From: Bifidobacteriaceae bacterium
Lineage (GTDB): Bacteria > Actinomycetota > Actinomycetes > Actinomycetales > WQXJ01
Length of the DNA stretch: 8,182 nt
NCBI GenBank assembly: GCA_031278675.1
Contig: JAITJY010000065.1
Coordinates: 1-8,182, forward strand
Direction: 5' to 3'
Shown here: positions 6,158-8,182 of the stretch, in pieces
How positions within the stretch are numbered: position 1 is the first letter of the stretch
How the letters are laid out: every line of letters begins with the position of its first letter
Made by a program: the position numbers and the translations under genes
The notes under the pieces: model-generated
What the model saw: only the letters and a program-made list of their open reading frames with translations
Told to the model about the DNA's origin: nothing
Databases searched by the model: none

Positions 6158-6970
6158 ATGGACGAAACGGCCCTAATTTCAACAATCGCGAGCCTCAATG
6201 CTCTAGTAACGGTTCTGGCGCTCGCTACCACGTCTTGGCTACATTTGACTCAGCTTTCGTTGAACAGAACCAGGGACAAGATTCGCAGAAGAGAACTGAT
6301 CAATTCGGCCTGCGAGAGGCTTGATGGCCGAACTACTCTGGAAGACCTCTCAACGGCGTGGGATAGCCTGCTTGCCTCATATACAGGCGTTGCGGCCACA
6401 ACTCATAGGCCCGCAGATGCTATGTCTTATGAGGCGTTATTCTTCACTAGTGAAGACCAGCAACGACTGGAGAAGCGCAACAAGTTGGTCAAGGCGGCAA
6501 GGGATCATGCCAATGTCGTCAATCTTGGTTTATGCGAGATGATAGACGCAGGGCTGGTTTCCCCTCGCGACTTCATTCTCGTGCGACCAGAAATGCATGA
6601 GTGTCTCTTGAATGAACTATCGCTGGTCGCTCCCGCTCTTTGGTACCAATCGTTGGCTGAGAAGCTGGGCCGATGGGGCTACCGAGTCCTGTTGCTCTAT
6701 GACATTCTGTGGAACCTCAGATCAGAGAGCACGCGAGACGAAGTACGGCAGTGGCTACCCCCTTCAATATGTGGCGTCGAGTTCTGTGAGCACAGCTCAC
6801 CTGTCACGGTGGAGAGGCGTTCTCATCGACTAACGATTGACAGACGCGGAAAGGTCACGCAGAACGAAGAAGCTGAGGCCATGAAGCGATTCCTGAACGG
6901 CCTTGGCCTTACCATTGAAGACCCTGAGGCCGTCCTGAAAGCTACTAAGAACCAAAAACTGAGCTGGTGA
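6158..6970 (+). CDS. Single-pass membrane protein of unknown function (cassette gene 2)
   Basis: A 270-residue protein I do not recognise. One hydrophobic segment at about residues 7-30 (STIASLNALVTVLALATTSW) is followed by a strongly basic stretch (RTRDKIRRR, 37-45), which predicts a short outside N-terminus and a cytoplasmic C-terminal domain. That domain looks mostly helical, with a charged segment at 99-118 and a hydrophobic helix at 172-188 (WGYRVLLLYDILWNL), possibly buried or membrane-touching. Residues 205-232 look more strand-like. The start ATG 6158 is the only good one in frame; upstream GGAGTGAAG (6129-6137) is rather far, so translation may depend on coupling with the gene 45 bases upstream. 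Base composition is much lower in GC than the transporter operon. It resembles the next protein in overall plan (membrane helix, basic stop, helical domain), vaguely like DUF4760-type proteins, but I cannot assign a family. Confidence 0.78.
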   Translation: MDETALISTIASLNALVTVLALATTSWLHLTQLSLNRTRDKIRRRELINSACERLDGRTTLEDLSTAWDSLLASYTGVAATTHRPADAMSYEALFFTSEDQQRLEKRNKLVKAARDHANVVNLGLCEMIDAGLVSPRDFILVRPEMHECLLNELSLVAPALWYQSLAEKLGRWGYRVLLLYDILWNLRSESTRDEVRQWLPPSICGVEFCEHSSPVTVERRSHRLTIDRRGKVTQNEEAEAMKRFLNGLGLTIEDPEAVLKATKNQKLSW

Positions 6971-7785
6971 TGACAGTGCTGACATCTAACCTTCTCTTCG
7001 TCTCCCTCTCACTCTTAATAGCACTCGTCACATTGACCTTGAGCATCTATTGGGTAGGTTCTCGAAGCCACGAGCGGAAACTAGCTTGGCTTGATCTTAA
7101 CGAGAACGAAAAGAATCAGCTATTCACGCTCTATTACAACTCGTGGAAGACGGGAGGGTATAACGCCCGAGCATACCTACTCGCGCCGCAGCTAGCCTTG
7201 AACGACAACGAAGCGGATGTTAATCGCGTTGTTCGGGTTGCTCGGCGTGCAGTGAAAATCGATCAATTGAGAGAGACAGAACAGGGGGAATGGGATGCCC
7301 TCGCTGTGCAGTGGCTGAGTTCAGTCGGCGCGTTTGCTCGCGAGGCTCACAGTTCGCGGGTCGCACTGCGGGCATATCTCCAAACCAACCATCTGGCCAT
7401 AATTAGGGAAGGAGTCATTATCGAGCCAGCCCTGGTGCGGCAATTGGCCACGAATAGCCTTGGGGAATCTCAGCGGAGAGATGCGACTTGGGGGATCGCC
7501 CTGTTCTTGCTTTGCGTCAAGTACCACCGATACTCTCCAGTCCAGCGCGATGCCGTCTACATCGAAAGGGCAAACTCCAGCGGCGGAAAGAACTTGTATG
7601 GTCCCATACTCTCCTCAGGGGTTCCGAAGTGGATGGGGCGTCTTCCAACTCGCTTGCATCGACACCTGCTTGATGCCATAGATTCATGCAGACCGTACTA
7701 TGGCCTCAGGGATGGGCAATTCACAAAGGCCGAAAGAGAACTCTCTGATATGGCTTTAGAATACCGCAAACTGATTAGCGCGTGA
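6970..7785 (+). CDS. Single-pass membrane protein of unknown function (cassette gene 3)
   Basis: A 271-residue protein I do not recognise. The hydrophobic segment at about residues 6-29 (SNLLFVSLSLLIALVTLTLS) is followed by basic residues (RSHERK, 32-37), predicting N-out/C-in topology. The rest appears helical: an acidic stretch at 41-50, a segment with aromatic and basic residues around 53-62 (FTLYYNSWKT), and a regular helix near 84-96 (VNRVVRVARRAVK). ATG 6970 overlaps the previous stop as TGATG; GTG 6967 immediately before it is an alternative adding one residue. The overlap implies tight translational coupling with gene 2 and a stoichiometric pair. The middle part (SSVGAFAREAHSSRVALRAYL... 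then EPAL) echoes gene 2 (NVVNLGLCEMIDAGLVSPRDF... then APAL), hinting at related folds. The stop is followed by an imperfect palindrome at 7787-7802 without a T-run. No enzymatic motif is visible. Confidence 0.78.
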   Translation: MTVLTSNLLFVSLSLLIALVTLTLSIYWVGSRSHERKLAWLDLNENEKNQLFTLYYNSWKTGGYNARAYLLAPQLALNDNEADVNRVVRVARRAVKIDQLRETEQGEWDALAVQWLSSVGAFAREAHSSRVALRAYLQTNHLAIIREGVIIEPALVRQLATNSLGESQRRDATWGIALFLLCVKYHRYSPVQRDAVYIERANSSGGKNLYGPILSSGVPKWMGRLPTRLHRHLLDAIDSCRPYYGLRDGQFTKAERELSDMALEYRKLISA

Positions 7786-7797
7786 CACTGAATGCAA

Positions 7798-8001
7798 TCA
7801 GTCGTTGGCCCAGCCGCGAGGGCGTTCACGCAGAGCTGGGTCTGGGTGCTCAGCGGGCGTGACAAGTAACTCGCAGCCTGTGCTGCGGTCGCAGCGCAGC
7901 GCCGGATGACGCGGCAGACTGCGCAGCAGTTGGTAGTTGCATACGATCAGGTGTGGGTACGTTTGCGAAACTTGGGCTGGCCGGTCAGACCGGTTGTTCA
8001 A
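7798..8001 (-). CDS. Possible small Cys-containing protein downstream of the antidote gene
   Basis: A 67-codon frame starts at TTG (complement of 7999-8001), overlaps the end of the antidote gene by 17 bases and stops just before the end of the cassette. The N-terminal half is unremarkable, but the last ~35 residues (ALRCDRSTGCELLV, HPDPALRERPRGWAND) have a C-x5-C pair followed by His and a 'LRERA-GWA'-style ending that resembles small actinobacterial zinc-ribbon-like proteins. It might be a real small gene, a remnant, or chance. There is no clear ribosome site; coupling to the antidote gene would be needed. Confidence 0.25.
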   Translation of the reverse strand: MNNRSDRPAQVSQTYPHLIVCNYQLLRSLPRHPALRCDRSTGCELLVTPAEHPDPALRERPRGWAND

Positions 8002-8182
8002 CCGCTGCGAACTCGATCCGGGCGCCCAACGCGGCAGCTACTTTGGCGACCGTCTTGAATGAGACCGCCGAGTTGGCGGACAACGCCTTGTACAGCGACT
8101 CGCGGCCCAGCCCCGTGCGGCGCGACACCTCGGTCATGCCGACGGCCTTGGCCACGTCCCCCAGCGCGGCCTGGAGCAGCGC
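7985..8182 (-). CDS. HigA-like addiction-module antidote protein, C-terminal part (runs off the window)
   Basis: The minus-strand frame is open from the right edge for 65 residues to TGA (complement of 7985-7987). It contains AALGDVAKAVGMTEVSRRTG, LGRESLYKALS and FKTVAKVAAALG, the conserved helix-turn-helix core of the putative addiction-module antidote family (HigA/TIGR02684-like, normally about 95-100 residues). About the first third lies outside the window. Such proteins bind DNA and usually neutralise a RelE/HigB-type ribosome-dependent mRNA interferase encoded immediately upstream, which would be beyond 8182 here. Composition is GC-rich, unlike the cassette on its left, so it belongs to a different segment. 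A small palindrome CCGGT/ACCGG surrounds the stop codon. The toxin cannot be confirmed from this window. Confidence 0.85.
   Translation of the reverse strand, partial: ALLQAALGDVAKAVGMTEVSRRTGLGRESLYKALSANSAVSFKTVAKVAAALGARIEFAAVEQPV

Noticed and set aside
5091..7802. 8-bp inverted match ACTGATTG (5091-5098) and CAATCAGT (7795-7802) flanking the cassette, as possible element ends.
   Set aside because: Eight bases over this distance is within chance, it does not extend, and there is no transposase or integrase inside.
1..8182. CRISPR array, rRNA or tandem repeats.
   Set aside because: No regularly spaced direct repeats or rRNA-like segments were seen anywhere in the window.

Overview
The window looks like a piece of a high-GC actinobacterial chromosome. 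The metabolic genes are GC-rich (40 of 60 bases in 3061-3120), start mainly with ATG or GTG, and the peptide-transport genes have an actinobacterial-style layout with overlapping stop/start codons. I cannot name a genus from the sequence alone.

Left edge (1-758, minus strand): the 5' portion of an ISL3-family insertion sequence. It holds the first 204 codons of the transposase and one outer end of the element. Its far end lies outside the window. The IS end abuts the last ~49 codons of a DppB/OppB-type permease gene, so the element appears to have cut that gene.

Centre-left (759-4725, plus strand): the remainder of a dipeptide/oligopeptide ABC-transporter operon. It contains the truncated first permease, an intact DppC-type permease, a fused double ATPase (DppD-DppF in one chain), and a membrane-dipeptidase-like M19 zinc peptidase. 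Together these would import small peptides and hydrolyse them in the cytoplasm. The solute-binding protein and most of the first permease are not in the window, so the transporter may be non-functional here unless another permease substitutes.

Centre (4726-5140): about 415 bases with no convincing gene, marking the change from GC-rich operon to a lower-GC block.

Centre-right (5141-7785, plus strand): a compact three-gene cassette of visibly different composition (26 of 60 GC in 6241-6300, 31 of 60 in 7201-7260). It encodes a soluble protein with YdcF/DUF218-like motifs and two proteins that each have one N-terminal membrane helix and a largely helical cytoplasmic part. The last two genes overlap at their stop/start. 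This is the most likely place for an undescribed system. It looks like transferred cargo, possibly a defence or stress module, but its function cannot be read from sequence.

Right edge (7786-8182, minus strand): the C-terminal 65 residues of a HigA-like addiction-module antidote protein, followed by a possible small Cys-containing ORF. A toxin partner would be expected beyond the right edge.
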